Of a DNA stretch of 64,000 bases, positions 11,531-24,599 are shown one piece after another. The notes under the pieces were generated by a model that ran no database searches, was not told the origin of the DNA, and worked only from the letters and a program-made list of their open reading frames with translations. Location: the NCBI GenBank assembly GCA_958496175.1, contig OY292276.1:37592449-37656448 (forward strand), written 5' to 3'. The translations under genes were made by a program, and so were the position numbers. The DNA is from Sisyra terminalis (taxonomy: Eukaryota > Arthropoda > Insecta > Neuroptera > Sisyridae). The first letter of the stretch is position 1. Each line of letters begins with the position of its first letter.

Positions 11531-14500
11531 GAATATTGGATCAAGGAAATACCAAGGAATGAACTACCTTAGATGAAAACTAAGGCTAGAATTGATTAGG
11601 AGATTAATTAATTTCTCAAGTCATTAATAAATCAATTAAATCATAAAATAAAAAGAGCCACGTGATCGATTTTTCTTTAGAGGGATTTTATATCTCTTGC
11701 CTTTATTGTCAAGCTGCCACTGGTCTGAGTCCCTATCAACCCCCGTTTCTGTTCCCGTCTCAGGACTGCTTTGCATCCCGAATCGTTGACTTTTCTTGTT
11801 GGTTTTGTCTCACATTCGTTTCAAGAACATAATAATATCACAAATACAAACACCGAAACACCGGCGAATATCAAACAAATCGCCTCTACATTAAAGAATT
11901 AGTTTTAAAATCATAAAAGAAGAGGAAAGCTGTATAAAAAGATAAAAAGATTTCTATACAGCGAATAATAAATATACACAAACAAAGTGATCATTATTAT
12001 TCTGATTTGTTCTTTTTGTACATATTTCCACAATATCTTATTATTTATTGGTCAAAAACGTATTCTTACCGTCTTTATATGAATGACCTCAAGTGAAAAT
12101 ATTTTACTTGGGCTTTAGAAATTAAAGAATTGTAATCGATTTATCAAAATGTCGGTTTAGAACTCAAACAATGCGGTTCATCTTCTTGACTAACATAAGA
12201 TTGTGTTATACCAAAAATATAAAGAACCAGTTTCGGATCTTAAAGTTTTGTTTCGACATTTGATGGATTTAGTATATTAGGATTATTTTTTTGTCTAATT
12301 ATTCATTTTCAATGAAGTCATAGAAAACGAAAAAGTTAGATTAAATTTAAGAAGTTAAAGTTATAAAATTATTTGGTCAAAACTATATTTAACTATTAGT
12401 TAATGCGTAAATTTTTAACAAGAATAAACCTTTTGTACTTATTGGCCTAATACTAAAGTGACATAATATATCATCTTGGCTTCTCTTATAAATTAATAGC
12501 CAATCTTAATTTTTACAAGGAACAAAATTCATTTTATTTATATGTGTAAAAATAAATTTGACTTCAAATTGTTTTAGTAAAAAAATCAAAACAGTTATGT
12601 TTTTAATAAAATTAGGTTTGAATATAATTTATATTCTCTATATTAAAGAATAAATTTGGATCATTAATTTTAATATAATCATAAACTGTCATAAAAAATT
12701 GAAAAAGTTAAGATGGAAATTGTTTAGGTTTGTTTCTCTCTATTTTATGAAATAAACATAGTCCATAATTATTTACTGTTTATTTTAAATAAATAAAAGT
12801 GTATTAATAAAAAGGAAAATGTTTTCTTGTGTAAAAATTTGCTGGAAGAAAAACGATCAACATCGAAAGCTAAAAGAGCTATTATAGAGGCCAATTGGAT
12901 CTCGTAAAGTGTTGGTGTGTTCGATTGCTTTGGCTATATTAAAATAAACTCATAATTTGTACTTTTATCTAATGCATAAAATAGATTTTTATTTTGGAAG
13001 GTACTTGATAAATGCGTGTATGTGTAATATAACGCAAACCAAAAATTAGACATAAAATTGGTAAGAATGAGAGCACACGAGAGGAACGTTAGTCAACAGA
13101 GCGACAAGAACATAAAGGGAACCACCAGTTTTATAAGAAAACTCATAAAATTCTGTATTATGTCTTCATTAACAGACGTCATTTGACGTTGGAGATGATT
13201 TTATAATAAATAAAAGCCAGCAGTCGTAAACTGTAATATGTTCGAGGAGCAAAAATCTTAATGACCACTGTAGTAGTAAATCATCGCATCCAAGCCACCC
13301 GAACTCCGTATTTTCCGAACATAGAAGGCTTAATGACTTTTCCAAGATGGAGAGAAAAAAATTCTTCTGCACGCCAGTCTTCAACGCCTGATTTTTTTTT
13401 ACGGATTTTATAGCGAAAAAAGTGTTTGTATTTATATACGTTTTTAATGTCTTTTTGAGTGACTTTAAGGGCGGAAATGTTCAAATGTACCCAATTAGGG
13501 AATTATTATTAAATAAAGAACTAAAAGTAAATGAAATAATTATATTGATGGATTTTAAAATAGCACTTTAAATAATACCGACAGTATGTAGGTTCTGGAT
13601 GACTATATAAGCAGCTGAAGGAAATTTTTCTATCACTAACATATAAAATAGTAAGATCTTCAAATTGAAGACAGGGGAATAAAATAAATTAATCAGGAAC
13701 CAGGGTAGTGTGCTTTGAACATTTTGCTTGAAACATCTAAAAAATTCAATCAAAACAAACGGTTGTTTTGATGTTTTGACTCATAGGCAATCTGCCTTAC
13801 CTATCTAAAGAATATTTTTTTGGTTTGAAAAGAGAAAATTTTTAGTAGAAAAACCCATACTGAGGAGACCCCAGAATAAACTGTTACTCGTAATGGTTTT
13901 AAGTAACAAAATAGATAAAATTATTTGAATTTTTTTCTTAATTTACCATAATCCAATTTAAGATTATCAAATTATATTTTGAAAACAATTTAGAAACAAA
14001 TTTTAGTAATTTCTTGCAAATTAAAAATTGCATCATATTGGATGCCTACTGGATCTCAATTGGATGTCTACTAGGAAAAGCAAATCCAGAAGGGTCCATG
14101 AATATGTCTTCTTCTGTTGAATTTGGTCGATAGATACAAATTAAATAGAAAAGTGCGAGATATCAACGGAAGGACTATTGTGTTATCCAATGATTTTTGA
14201 TTCCTCAAGAATGTAGAATAACATTGTTGCACTTTAACTTTTGGAATTAGCGCTCGACATAAATAGAGGCATCCAATACTTTCCAGTTTTAAAAATCTAT
14301 TCAACTTATTTTTTTTGCCTCTAAAGACCATTAATTTTAATAATTAACCCCGAATAAATAAGCCGTATCCCTAAAATGCTTACATAATAGATTAAAAATG
14401 TATTTGTTAGATAAGTCCTACACATGTATTCTACCTGTATCACTATTCTTACGTGAAATTACGCATGTTTTCTATATTCTTCGAATTGTGGGCTCTATGT

Positions 14501-17060
14501 TTGATATTTTTTGAGGTTATACTACTTCCTCTAAGGTCAGTCTCTGGTAAATCCTTCTGGTTAGGTAGTTTGTTCCGTTTGCTAGTATTTTTATCGAGGA
14601 ATCCCCTTCTTTGTCAGCTTTCTTTACTCGGTTATAGTTTTTCTTCTTTATTGTTCAATATGTTCTTCTTTTCCAAGAGTACTTTAGTGATCTAGGTGTT
14701 CAACAAATTTTTCTTCTTCGCATTGATGATTGTTTCCTTTTCGTAAATTCATCTCAAACGTTGTATGGTAGTTATGCTATTTATCTATTTAGTTTTCTTT
14801 CTATTTTCCTAAAAACACTTTTCAAGAGTTTCTAGATATTTATATTCTTATTTTCTGAGAATCTATGTTACTGTGGAGTCCAAATTAATATTGCTGCCAC
14901 AAGTACGCTTTCATAAGTTGATTATCGTTTTCCGATAGAGGGCAGGGAAACAAGGGACCCGAAGTATAAGCGCACGAATTGTTAAATAATTATTTGTGTT
15001 TTTATAGAATGAATAATTTTTGAAGTTTATTTTTAATTGATAATATTTAAGTGAATCAACAATTGTGATAATTACAAAGAATATTAATAAAAGGTGGCGA
15101 AATTTTTCGATATCGTATTAGATTATTATTCATACAATTCAACTTTTCCGTAATGGTAATTATTTCATCCTTTTTTTGGAAATTGTAAAGAATAGATTTA
15201 TTGACAAATACGTACAAAATGTTTGTTTATATAAAAAAATCGAAAATTAATTGTTTCTTACAATTTCATGTAATACTAATTATTGATATTCTATGCAATA
15301 ACAATTATGCACTCATGCATTTCTTCATCGTCCTACAAGAATTATTGCACCCTAGTGTTATTACTAGTTCCAATTGTTCAATTTTGCCTATGGGATAAAT
15401 TTCACCTGACAGTCAATTGAATGTCTAAGAAAAATTAATCTTTATGTTAATTAAATCAGTTAAGGTTTCTTTCTAATGCCAAAGAAATGAAGTATAGTGA
15501 ATATTTTTTTGAAATCCAATCAATACGTGTAGGTAATAGGGCTAATTGAAGTCTAGCATTGAGTTATAAAATGGAAAGTATTTTTTTGAGTTGTTCTATA
15601 TTCAGGAGAATAAAAAAGGAAGGATATCTGAATTCTTATTTCAGTCTTTTAATGGAATGATGATAGGAATAGAGGGAATTGAATATGAGAATTAACAGTA
15701 ATGATGTTTATTGTTCATTTATCATCTTTTTCAAATAATTAGTACAAATGTACTCTAATTTTATATTGTTTATACCTTTAAAATATTTCATTTTTTAAAT
15801 AGAATATTTTATTGACACTTTTCCCAAAGCGCTCCCTAGTTTCATGATTCATAATTGAAACATCTGTAAGTATACATGTTAACAATGCAAATATGTGCTT
15901 TTAAGTGCAAACCCTTTTCCTCTGTTGATTTCATCAACTAAAATTAAATATGTTTTCTGCAATAAGAAAACTCTGTACAAAACTGTTTTAGAACTTCTGT
16001 AATGAAACAATTTATCTATTGTATATTTTTAAATAGCGTCACCGAATGCAGTTGGTATTTTAAGTACGGACAAATATGTATTTCGATATTTATAAAGTTT
16101 TATAAGTGGAAAAGAAACGAGATGGAAAAATAAAAGAAAATGTGGAAAAAAAAGACAAAAATGAATTAATATGGAACGAGACGAGTGAGTAATGGAGTTA
16201 TCATAATCGGAAACAATAACAATATTATTCTTTTATTTTATGGACGACAAACAGATGGCAATGGTTTCGGGGAAACAAAAATGAGCATTTGAAACGTGAG
16301 TTCAACGCTAACATCCATAGCGATTTTGACAACATTTTTCAATTTAAAATTCCGTATGAATTATGGAGGACAACCGTCAAGCCCATTCACTATTGTATTA
16401 ATTTCATAATTTAGGATGAGTTATAATAATATTGTTGGAAGCATCGCTCATAAATCACGCTTCCCATCTCTATTTCTTCTTGGTTTTTTTAACAACACAC
16501 GTTAAAATTAGAACAAAGTCGCTTTACGGGAAGTGAATATGACTTTGTATTCGGTTATGCTTCTGTTGTTTTCTTAGATGTCGCCTGGGTATTAGATATA
16601 GATAATTATGGACATGGAAATCTTTTAAGATTGTCGAAAATTATTGTTGTGAACAGTTTTTTTTCTACTTGTTTTTATTTAAGAATTTTCAAAGTAAAAA
16701 TTCAAATAATAATAATAATTAGGTAATTGTTATCTTAGAATTCAAAGGTCTTCACGCAATGTTCATTATAAAATCTTAGCGTATTCTCTTCAATATTATA
16801 TGACCGTGTATATTTTAAACATTTTATAAAACAAACCACGCAGATGCTCTTTGTAATAAAATTTATATCGGTTCAAAATATTACTAAACAAAATCGTATA
16901 AAATATTAAAAAAGAAAGAAATTACGCAACGGATGCATTAAGACTCTCCAACTGTAATATAATTATCTATTCTTGTATGTTAATTGTAACGCAGTAAAAC
17001 ATTCAATATTTTAACTATTTTATTAACTATAACTCCCATTTTTTATTTATTCACCAACAT
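11531..17060. other. AT-rich intronic sequence, no supported gene
   Basis: No gene is supported here. A slightly GC-richer patch lies at 11640-11880. At 13169-13484 (minus) two overlapping short frames contain FGKYGVRVAW, faintly like the KYGIK block of piggyBac transposases, but the rest does not align. A trinucleotide (ATA)n run occurs at about 16706-16719. Confidence 0.4.
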
Positions 17061-17071
17061 AAAAAAAGAAC

Positions 17072-17170
17072 AAAAAAATCGGTCAAGTGCGAGTGTAACT
17101 TATAAAATAAAACATGTACAACTTGCCCAATGTAGTAAGAAAATTCCGTTAAATTTTTATTGGTTCACAA
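17072..17170. mobile_element. Fragment with the GGTCAAGTGCGAGT motif of a dispersed insect repeat
   Basis: The sequence TCGGTCAAGTGCGAGTGTAA, followed by a decayed TTCCGT, resembles the CGGCCAAGTGCGAGTC...TTCCGTA motif seen in many dispersed insect repeats. Only about 100 bp is recognisable and no ends are defined. The identification rests on recall of this motif. Confidence 0.35.
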
Positions 17171-19624
17171 AAGTGCTTTGCTGCTAGCTCCAGATGGCAG
17201 TAACAGTCAAGTTAATCTTTTGTTCGAGAATATTTATGGCATATAACACCCACCGATCACTTATAAATAATATTCGATATTCAAAACGTATTCATTATAC
17301 TTACGCTACGTAATAAGTTTAATGACGCTACGATTACTAAATCCGCCACAGCGAAACATTAAGTACAGACAAATAAACTCGTAACTTGGAGAAATTTTCA
17401 AATTGATAGTATTTATAGTTTCTAAGAAAAGCTTTTATAACCCATGTACAAATAGAAATCGATGCCTTTCGTACCATTTTCCACTTCTCTCTTCAAAGGG
17501 TATAAAATTTATAAATGTAGGTACCAAGTTAAACATAAAATTACTAAAATTCATATTTTATACCCAATTTTCCCAATTTAATGTCCCAATTTTCCAAAAC
17601 TAGTAACTTTTATGTTTTGTAAAGCAAATAGAAAATAAAAATTAGAATATAATATTATAACCATCAATTTGATGATTGTAAATTGACCTTTTCACCAGTA
17701 TTTGGAGGAAATTCACTTAAAATTTGTTACCATGAGTTTTTCTATTAGGTTACATATGGTAGGTACGTATAAAATGTTTAAATGAATTTATAAAACTAAA
17801 TATATTTTTTCAAAAGCTCATTTTTTAAACAAAATATGCTTTAATACACTTTATTTTTGAATAAAATGAACCTGATATAGTATTTTTCACGTTGTATCTA
17901 ATTTCATACTGTTAAACAAGTAAAAACCTCTAAATGTTTAAAAAAAATGAAACAAAAATCAAAATTTTAGAACCATTTTTACGGGTTTAAGTACGAATAA
18001 GTACGAAAATTGAAGATAGAAAAAATTGATATTAGAGTTTATTGATTCTGAAGATCATATTGTTTTAAGACAGACATCTATGCCTAAAAGTCTTTTTGGG
18101 AAAAGTGTATTTAACTAACTGGAGTATATTTTGATTGGATAATCAGCTTTTGAAATAAGATATGCAGTTTTATACATTCACTTAAAAATCCGACATTTTA
18201 TATGCACTAGCCTAATAATAGGGAAGGTCCTTGCAGGTCAATATTATTGCAAAGCTCCGGGTGTACCTATGTTAAAAATTGGGCTTTTAATAAAGTTAAT
18301 TAAAACAGACAGATTTTTTAAAGGATAAATTAAGATTAAAATGCCTAGTTTTAGAGTTTAACGTTCATAATTTTTGTTTTTATTCTTACTTAATTATAGT
18401 CAAAGAAATAGAAGTATATACAGAAAAAAAGCGACAGTTAAAAAATATCAAAAGCAGAAAAGCTCTTTTAAGTCAACATGATTAACATAGAACTAAAAAG
18501 TGAGACTATACTTTAGTATTTAAAAATCACTGTTATAAAATCAAAGAGCTTTAGCTATGGCAAAAATTACCTTCATTAGTTAGAAGAATTGGTTAGAAAA
18601 TTAGAAAGTTATAAAAATAGTGAAGTGATATATGTTTTTCTTCTTATACTCTCAGAAAATAAGAAAGATAGTTTCAAGAAAGTTTCTAAATGCATTATTA
18701 GAGACAGTAAAAATCAAGTACATATGAAAAAACTGGAATATTAAGAATAATCAACAAAAATAGAATAAATATTTATGTGGTGAAAATCAAAAAAGCTTCA
18801 TGATTTTGACATATATTCTGAAGGTAAATAAGCTTTTAGTTGATGTCAAAAATTAAATATTATAGATGTAATTGTACTTAAGAAAGAAGTAATGGATGGT
18901 CTTAACCTGAAGGACGTCAACAAGGTTGCAGAAAAAAGAGTTGAACTATGCAAGAAAATAAATCGTAATATAAGAGAAGAAAAACAGAAAAATTCTGAAG
19001 TGAAAGTTATAATGGATAAATGATTGAATAAGGCAATTGACAATAAGACAATCAACGGTTAAAATATGAACTATAAAGAATGAGTTGCACATATTAGAGA
19101 TGGAAATAGAGTTTAACTTAAGAAAATGGAAATGAAAACATAAATCTGTTAAAGTTTTTGACTATTCATAATCGTTTGCATATTTTTAGATTTTTGTATA
19201 TTGTCTTGATAACTTGATATTTTTTGCTTATTTTTAATTCTCATATCTTCGTTTTATATTTCCTTATCTAATTTTTTTACAATCGAAGAATATGCTTTTG
19301 ATACAAAAGTAAAAATAACAGCACCTTTTTAATTTATTATTTAAATTATTGAACTGAGAGGACTAAAGTCAGAGTGGAGTAAGTTACAACCTTAGTACCT
19401 CAGTACTCTTACTATCCACGTGGTTCTCTGCAGAAAATTAGAACTTAGGAATTTATCATATTAATTCTAAGGAATGTTGTGTTTTTCCCAATGAAGGTTA
19501 ATCAGTTTACACCACTCTGATTATAACCACCTTAATTGATCAAAAAAATTGTTGCTAATAGAATACTACTTTATTTATTAGGGTGTATTGATTCCTCTTA
19601 TACTGGAAAATATAAATAGTTAAC
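17171..19624. other. AT-rich sequence with a possible decayed coding relic
   Basis: Mostly featureless AT-rich DNA. At 18844-19023 (plus) a 59-codon open stretch includes VMDGLNLKDVNKVAEKRVEL and a Lys/Glu-rich charged run, ending in TGA. Its composition is more protein-like than its surroundings, but I do not recognise a family. It may be a remnant of a mobile-element gene. Confidence 0.3.
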
Positions 19625-20268
19625 AGTGTCCGATCGAACTTTCGGTTTCGATAAAAAAACGAGTTTCGGTTTCGGTTGTCGTCAAGCCGAAACTACGACG
19701 AAACCGAAACTGAATTCGTGAGGTGAAAATGTTGAGAATAATTGTTTCTGATTTATAATATTAGATTTTTCAGTTATGAATACTGATATTTATCAGTTCA
19801 TTAAAATTATTTTTAATATATTTTTCAGTTCGAGAGAAAACTGACTAAAGCATCATAGAATAATTTTTGAAGATGTATAAGAAAGAGAACTTTCTGTTTT
19901 GTGTAAATATATACGTCAAAAAGAAATTTTGATTAGTATTTTTTATTTAGTTTATGTTATTCGTAATTAATATTATAAAAATATTAGGTGCATTTTCTTC
20001 AAAACAACTCCATTTTTCAGCTCAAATAATTTATTTGAAATGAGAAGTAATAATAATACGTTCTATTAATGATTAGCTCAAATATTAAAGACTTAATTAT
20101 TAATAAATACCTATAAGATTAAAAAGCAAAGACTGACTAATTAGGATTAACCTTTTTTTCTGACGAAAACATGACTTTATGCGGAAGTTCCGGTTTCAGT
20201 CGAAATTAAGACTGATGTCAAATTTCGGTTTTGGTTTCGGCCGTAAAAACTAGTTTCGATCGGACACT
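19625..20268. mobile_element. hAT-like non-autonomous element (644 bp)
   Basis: The ends AGTGTCCGATCGAA (19625-19638) and TTCGATCGGACACT (20255-20268) are perfect 14-bp inverted repeats. Both sides carry clustered subterminal TTTCGGTTTCGG motifs in direct and inverted orientation, a pattern typical of hAT elements, whose transposase binds such repeats. The interior is AT-rich without a transposase. Flanking duplications are not clear (TAGTTAAC against TTTAGCTA), so the superfamily call is inference. Confidence 0.7.
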
Positions 20269-21114
20269 TTTAGCTAATTTATTTCTGAGTAGATTATAAG
20301 TAAGTTCCTTATTTTTGTAAATTGAAACTTACAAGAAATAACGTTAATTAAAATGTTTACTCAAATAAATCGAATGTAAAAGAATCTTTTGGAATTTCAT
20401 GGATAAGTAATAACCATTATGGGTATATCTATTTGCGGTGATATTAAAAGCTTTGATTAGTTTATTTTCGCAAAAAGGTATGTTTGAATAAGAAATTTTA
20501 CAAATCGCTTGTAATTAAAATAAGTTGTTTATTTATATTTTTATTTTTGTTTAAATAAAATAAATGAATGCATAATAAGTATAGAACTTGAGAGAATGCA
20601 CTCTGAGAAATTAAATATTATTATGGTCATATATGTGCAGCAAAATTTTAATTTGTCGATGGATGGATGGATAAGGCATTTATCTAATTAAAATGTCGTT
20701 ATTTCTGATTGCAGAACATTGGTCCAGCATTACAATGTGAAGCCGCTGTATTATTAAACCACGAAAGATAATCCATGGATATGTATAGCTCTTACGATAA
20801 ATCGCTATTTTATTAGCATAATACTTTTTTGTTCAAATAGGTAAATCCGGTTTTAATGAATATAAATAAAAAACAAAAACCGTAATCGAAGCTTAGAAAG
20901 TTCTTTTAATTGGAATGAAAATGATTGGTTGAGAAATTAAAGTTGTCAGACGGTCGAAGAGGAAACAATTATTTTCCAGGAGTGGTAAATTGCCTTTGTA
21001 TAATATTAAAGTATTTTGTTTGCAATATTTAAAATGCAATTAAAGAGAATCTGATAATAATTGACCCAATCTTAGTGAATACGAATAAGCGAAAAATATG
21101 CAAAGGACACTGAC
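20269..21114. other. Intronic sequence next to the leucine-zipper exon
   Basis: AT-rich sequence containing a GATG tetranucleotide repeat (20658-20673). No additional exon is seen. Confidence 0.45.
20658..20673. repeat. (GATG)n microsatellite
   Basis: Three and a half perfect GATG units, then A-rich sequence. Confidence 0.7.
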
Positions 21115-21271
21115 CTTGCTGTGTTCTTGTTGTTGAACAAGTTGTTCGCGAACCATTTGCAACTGGAGGATCATTTCGGAGAGGCGTCGTTCTTTCTCCA
21201 TGAACGTTTCACCGGCTAGCACTTGTTGCAGTGCAGCAGCGCTGTCCAAATTAACACCATCCGATCCACCA
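21115..21271 (-). CDS. SoxD: SoxD transcription factor, leucine-zipper exon (partial gene)
   Basis: This 157-bp internal exon has acceptor CTTTTGCAG|TGGT and donor AAG|GTCAGT on the minus strand. Its first base completes the codon begun by AG at the end of the upstream exon (AGT, Ser197). It then encodes 52 residues (198-249) and ends in phase 0. The peptide contains MEKERRLSEMILQLQMVREQ, with leucines at 227, 234 and 241 in exact heptad spacing followed by a Gln-rich tail. This aligns well with the EKERQL..MI.QL..LREQL start of the SOX5/SOX6 leucine zipper, which in the family mediates SoxD dimerisation. The rest of the coiled coil, the Q-box and the HMG domain must lie in later exons off the left edge; no HMG-box peptide was found in 1-21114. 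Confidence 0.93.
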
Positions 21272-22433
21272 CTGCAAAAGAAAAAATACATTTTGTATCG
21301 ACACCATAAAATTTCTTGATAAATATTTCAGAACTCGATTCGGGAATTTTTTTTTCCGCCTTATATGCAATTATATGTTTTATTGGTGCGATCAAATAAA
21401 TGGGGTAAGGCGAACAGAAATGCTCCCGGAGGACGGGACGCTTGTCTTCGTCGATTATAGACCGAAGGGAATGCGTACCTTCGCTGTAGTGAATAAAAAC
21501 AACATTGAACAAATTCACCCTTGTGTATTTATATTTATTTGATGTAACTAACTGTTGAATGGTTAGGGGAGAATGCATCCCCTATTTACACACAAAAAAA
21601 CAACAAAAAAAAAAAGAAATTCGTTTATAATTACTTTGTTTCATTTCAAGCAATTTCTTTAAATTCTATTTTCAACACTTAATCATCCAATCTCATTTTT
21701 ATAAATTTAATAAACTTTAAAATAACAATGGATGATACACATTTGAGATACACAGAAACGTTTTTTCAACGACCTTAGGTCGGATATGTACAATTACGCA
21801 ATCGTTCTTAGAAACGATAACAATTATAAATAACATCTCTAAAATAATAAAGCAAATGAAAACGCGATCAAATTTATTTTATAATTGTTTTTGTTAAAAT
21901 GATGAGATTAAATTCTGAGAACAATTTTGAATGAAATAGAGATAAATTTGAATTTTTAATGCAACAATAATGCTTAAAAAATCGATAGATAAGCGAAAAT
22001 TGATTAGACTTGCAACTTTCAACATAATCGTTAATATTGATCAGTTATTTTCAACGAAAAAATAATAATGTAAGCAATAAATGATTTTTTTAAAAATGCT
22101 AAGGGTATTTTCACAGTTTTCATTGTTTCAAATATATTGTACAAAAAGAACTGAGAGATACAGACGAATTGAACAGATAATAATATGTAGGGAGTGAAGT
22201 TTCAACTAACAGATGTCAAAATTAATCTACTGTTCCAAAACTTTCATTTATTTAGTTCATTGTTCTCTAAATTGATAGCAAAAAAGAGGTAAAGGCCAAA
22301 TACATTTATTTATTGTTTATACCAAGCAAGTCAAATTTATTTCACATATATAAGACCCAAAATCTTGCAAAACATCAAATCCTTTTACAGGCCACATCAA
22401 TATAATATAAATATTAATGTAAACAATTTTCGG

Positions 22434-22918
22434 ACCAGATTTTTTCCGCTAGCTTTGAACTGTTATACTGCCTATACAATATATAAAATAAATGGTGGTC
22501 TTAATAATGCAATATAATTTACAAAAGTAAACTATAAATAAAAATTTGAAAAAAAGCTCAAACAAATGTATTTTTGACGTAATTATTTTTTACCTTCTTC
22601 GATTGCCAAGTAATCTTCCTCAGTGATCATTAACTAGTATTGGCTATATGATGAGTCACAGAGCAGTTACGAAGCGATCCAATACTACTTGATGACCATT
22701 GAGGAAGTTTGCTTGGTAATCGAAAAAGGTAAATAATAAATACGTCAAAAATACATTTGTTTGAGCTTTTGCTCAAATTTTTGTTTATATTTTACTTTGT
22801 AATTTATAGAACATTTAAAAGACCACAATATATTTTATATATTTAATAAACAATGAAAATTTTTTTTCGGGATATAATGCACCACTTCTAATTGTTCATA
22901 TCATCAGATTTTGGTATT
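22434..22918. mobile_element. Foldback MITE with ~200-bp imperfect inverted arms (family A, copy 1)
   Basis: The left arm (about 22480-22625) and right arm (about 22695-22850) are reverse complements over long stretches. For example, GCTCAAACAAATGTATTTTT on the left meets AAAATACATTTGTTTGAGC on the right, and TTTTTGACGTA meets TACGTCAAAAA. Weaker complementarity extends to about 22434 and 22918. A ~70-bp centre separates the arms. It has no coding capacity. A second, shorter copy lies at 56362-56545. Confidence 0.8.
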
Positions 22919-23486
22919 AAATTTTGGCAAGATGTTTTTTAAATTAGAGTTAAATGTTCATTAATGAAGCTATGTAGTTTTATTCATCTTCGTTTATAAA
23001 AAATATGTGCTTCCAAACATGGATAATATTCATAAAATAAAAGTTCCTGGAAAACGGTCTGCAAGTACCAGTAAAATTCAGGAGTACCAATTTCCTTATT
23101 TCCAATTTTTAGTTCAATAAAGTGTCACGTCAGAGTTCTAAATAAACTCCATTTGCTTTTCATCAATATTTCGAATGTTAATACACATCGAAATAAATAA
23201 AATTTTTAAATAAGACTACTTTAAAAATTCGAAAATTTCGGATCTTGTCGGAATCTTCTTCCAATATTTTTAGTTATTTCTCATATTTAAATTCGGAGGA
23301 TAATTTCCTTTCTGGATATTTAAGCAAAATAGTATACTTAACATTAGACATCTTATGTTTGAATGAATTTATTTAGTTATACAATGAAATAAGAGACAAA
23401 ACATTTATTCAAATAAGTTTCCATTGATTTTTTTAATGAAAATAGTATAGTTGTGGAACAACATAGAGGGGTGAAAAATATCATGC

Positions 23487-23528
23487 GGCAAGCCGCATAC
23501 GACTCTTGGGTCGCGAGTTTGACATAGC
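23487..23528. mobile_element. Solo hAT-like terminal fragment
   Basis: GGGTCGCGAGTTTGACAT resembles the widely seen hAT terminus that ends in GCGAGTTTGACATGCC. Only this end is recognisable and the opposite terminus was not found, so it is probably a truncated relic. Confidence 0.4.
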
Positions 23529-23879
23529 ATTATAAGTGCTTCAAACTGGAATAATTGTTTCATTTGGGAACGATTCTATTACAATTGCTTATCAATTGTC
23601 TTATTGTTAAAATTTTCCTCAAAATCGATAAAGTTATTGTTACTTATTATCTTCAAATAACTATGTTGAAATTTTGGCTGTTCAAAGTAATATGTTTTAA
23701 CTGTTAGGTACACGTAAGTATATGCATGAGTTATCAGTCTTCAATATTGATATATACCTTTAAGGAAAAAAATTGAAAGCTTAAAAATAGTATTTCTTTA
23801 ATTTACCATTAAATAATTGGTCATTGTTGTCAAGTGAAAATTTTCAAGTTTATAAAATGCAAAAAATGAAGTGAGGTTA

Positions 23880-24330
23880 AGAGACTTGCGATTCATTCTT
23901 GTGGTTATCGTTTGTGTAAGTAGCTTCTACGTACATTTGCAGAATAGGGTCAGGCCACTGAATAATTCAAAACACGGGACGTACTTTTGTCGCCCACAGA
24001 AGAAGCCTTCATTCCACCTAGCGTTGGCTATATAACCCACCCTATTGCCACCCCATTCCTCACATTATGTTTCTCTAGAATGAGAGCCACTTCGTCGAAT
24101 GAACCCTCTTACCCTTTTCTATATTGGGTCGAAGAGAATGGGAGCATTTTCCCAGTTTACAACATCAACGCCGGCCTTCCCCAGTTTCTAGCCCACGTCC
24201 CACTCTATTCTAGTCAATAGCATTACGTATTTGGAGTCTATAGTGGCATGAGAAGTTGCTTGTTGAAGGGATGCTTGTTGTAGCGGTGTTGGGGTGGATG
24301 AGGATGGTCTGCAATATTATTGTTACTCTA
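23880..24330. other. GC-richer island in the SoxD intron
   Basis: A C-rich stretch (for example CCCACCCTATTGCCACCCC near 24037-24055) inside AT-rich intron. A 77-codon open frame on the plus strand has no recognisable domain. It is a candidate regulatory element of the neighbouring exons. Confidence 0.3.
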
Positions 24331-24599
24331 ATGAATATTTAATTATTCGGGATTAGGTTTTATTTGAACTGGTCTTTTATCGCTCACGAAAATAAAATTG
24401 AGGATAATGGATTTTTTTATTTTTCCAACTTATTTTTTCGTAAAAAACGGTACCAATATAAACTTTTTTATCAAGTCAATGCAGAGGTTAGGATAAAGAT
24501 TTTTGGTAGACGGCAGAAATTGTAGTTTCGTTTTATAAACTTCCTATGTAAATCTTGCTACGTGCTTTTATATTTTCTTGTAAGTCTTGCAAACGTGGA

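Larger units (their letters stand above)
1..21114 (-). other. SoxD: SoxD downstream intron (5' part; continues off the left edge)
   Basis: This lies directly after the GTCAGT donor of the leucine-zipper exon on the minus strand. No convincing following exon (Gln-rich coiled coil or HMG box) is visible, so the intron is inferred to be at least 21.1 kb. It contains GC-richer islands, a TA-flanked MITE, a Tigger relic and a hAT-like element, listed separately. A small exon without a family motif could have been missed. Confidence 0.6.

Noticed and set aside
13169..13484. Overlapping frames with FGKYGVRVAW, faintly like a piggyBac transposase block
   Set aside because: Only a few residues match and the surrounding sequence does not follow the family order.
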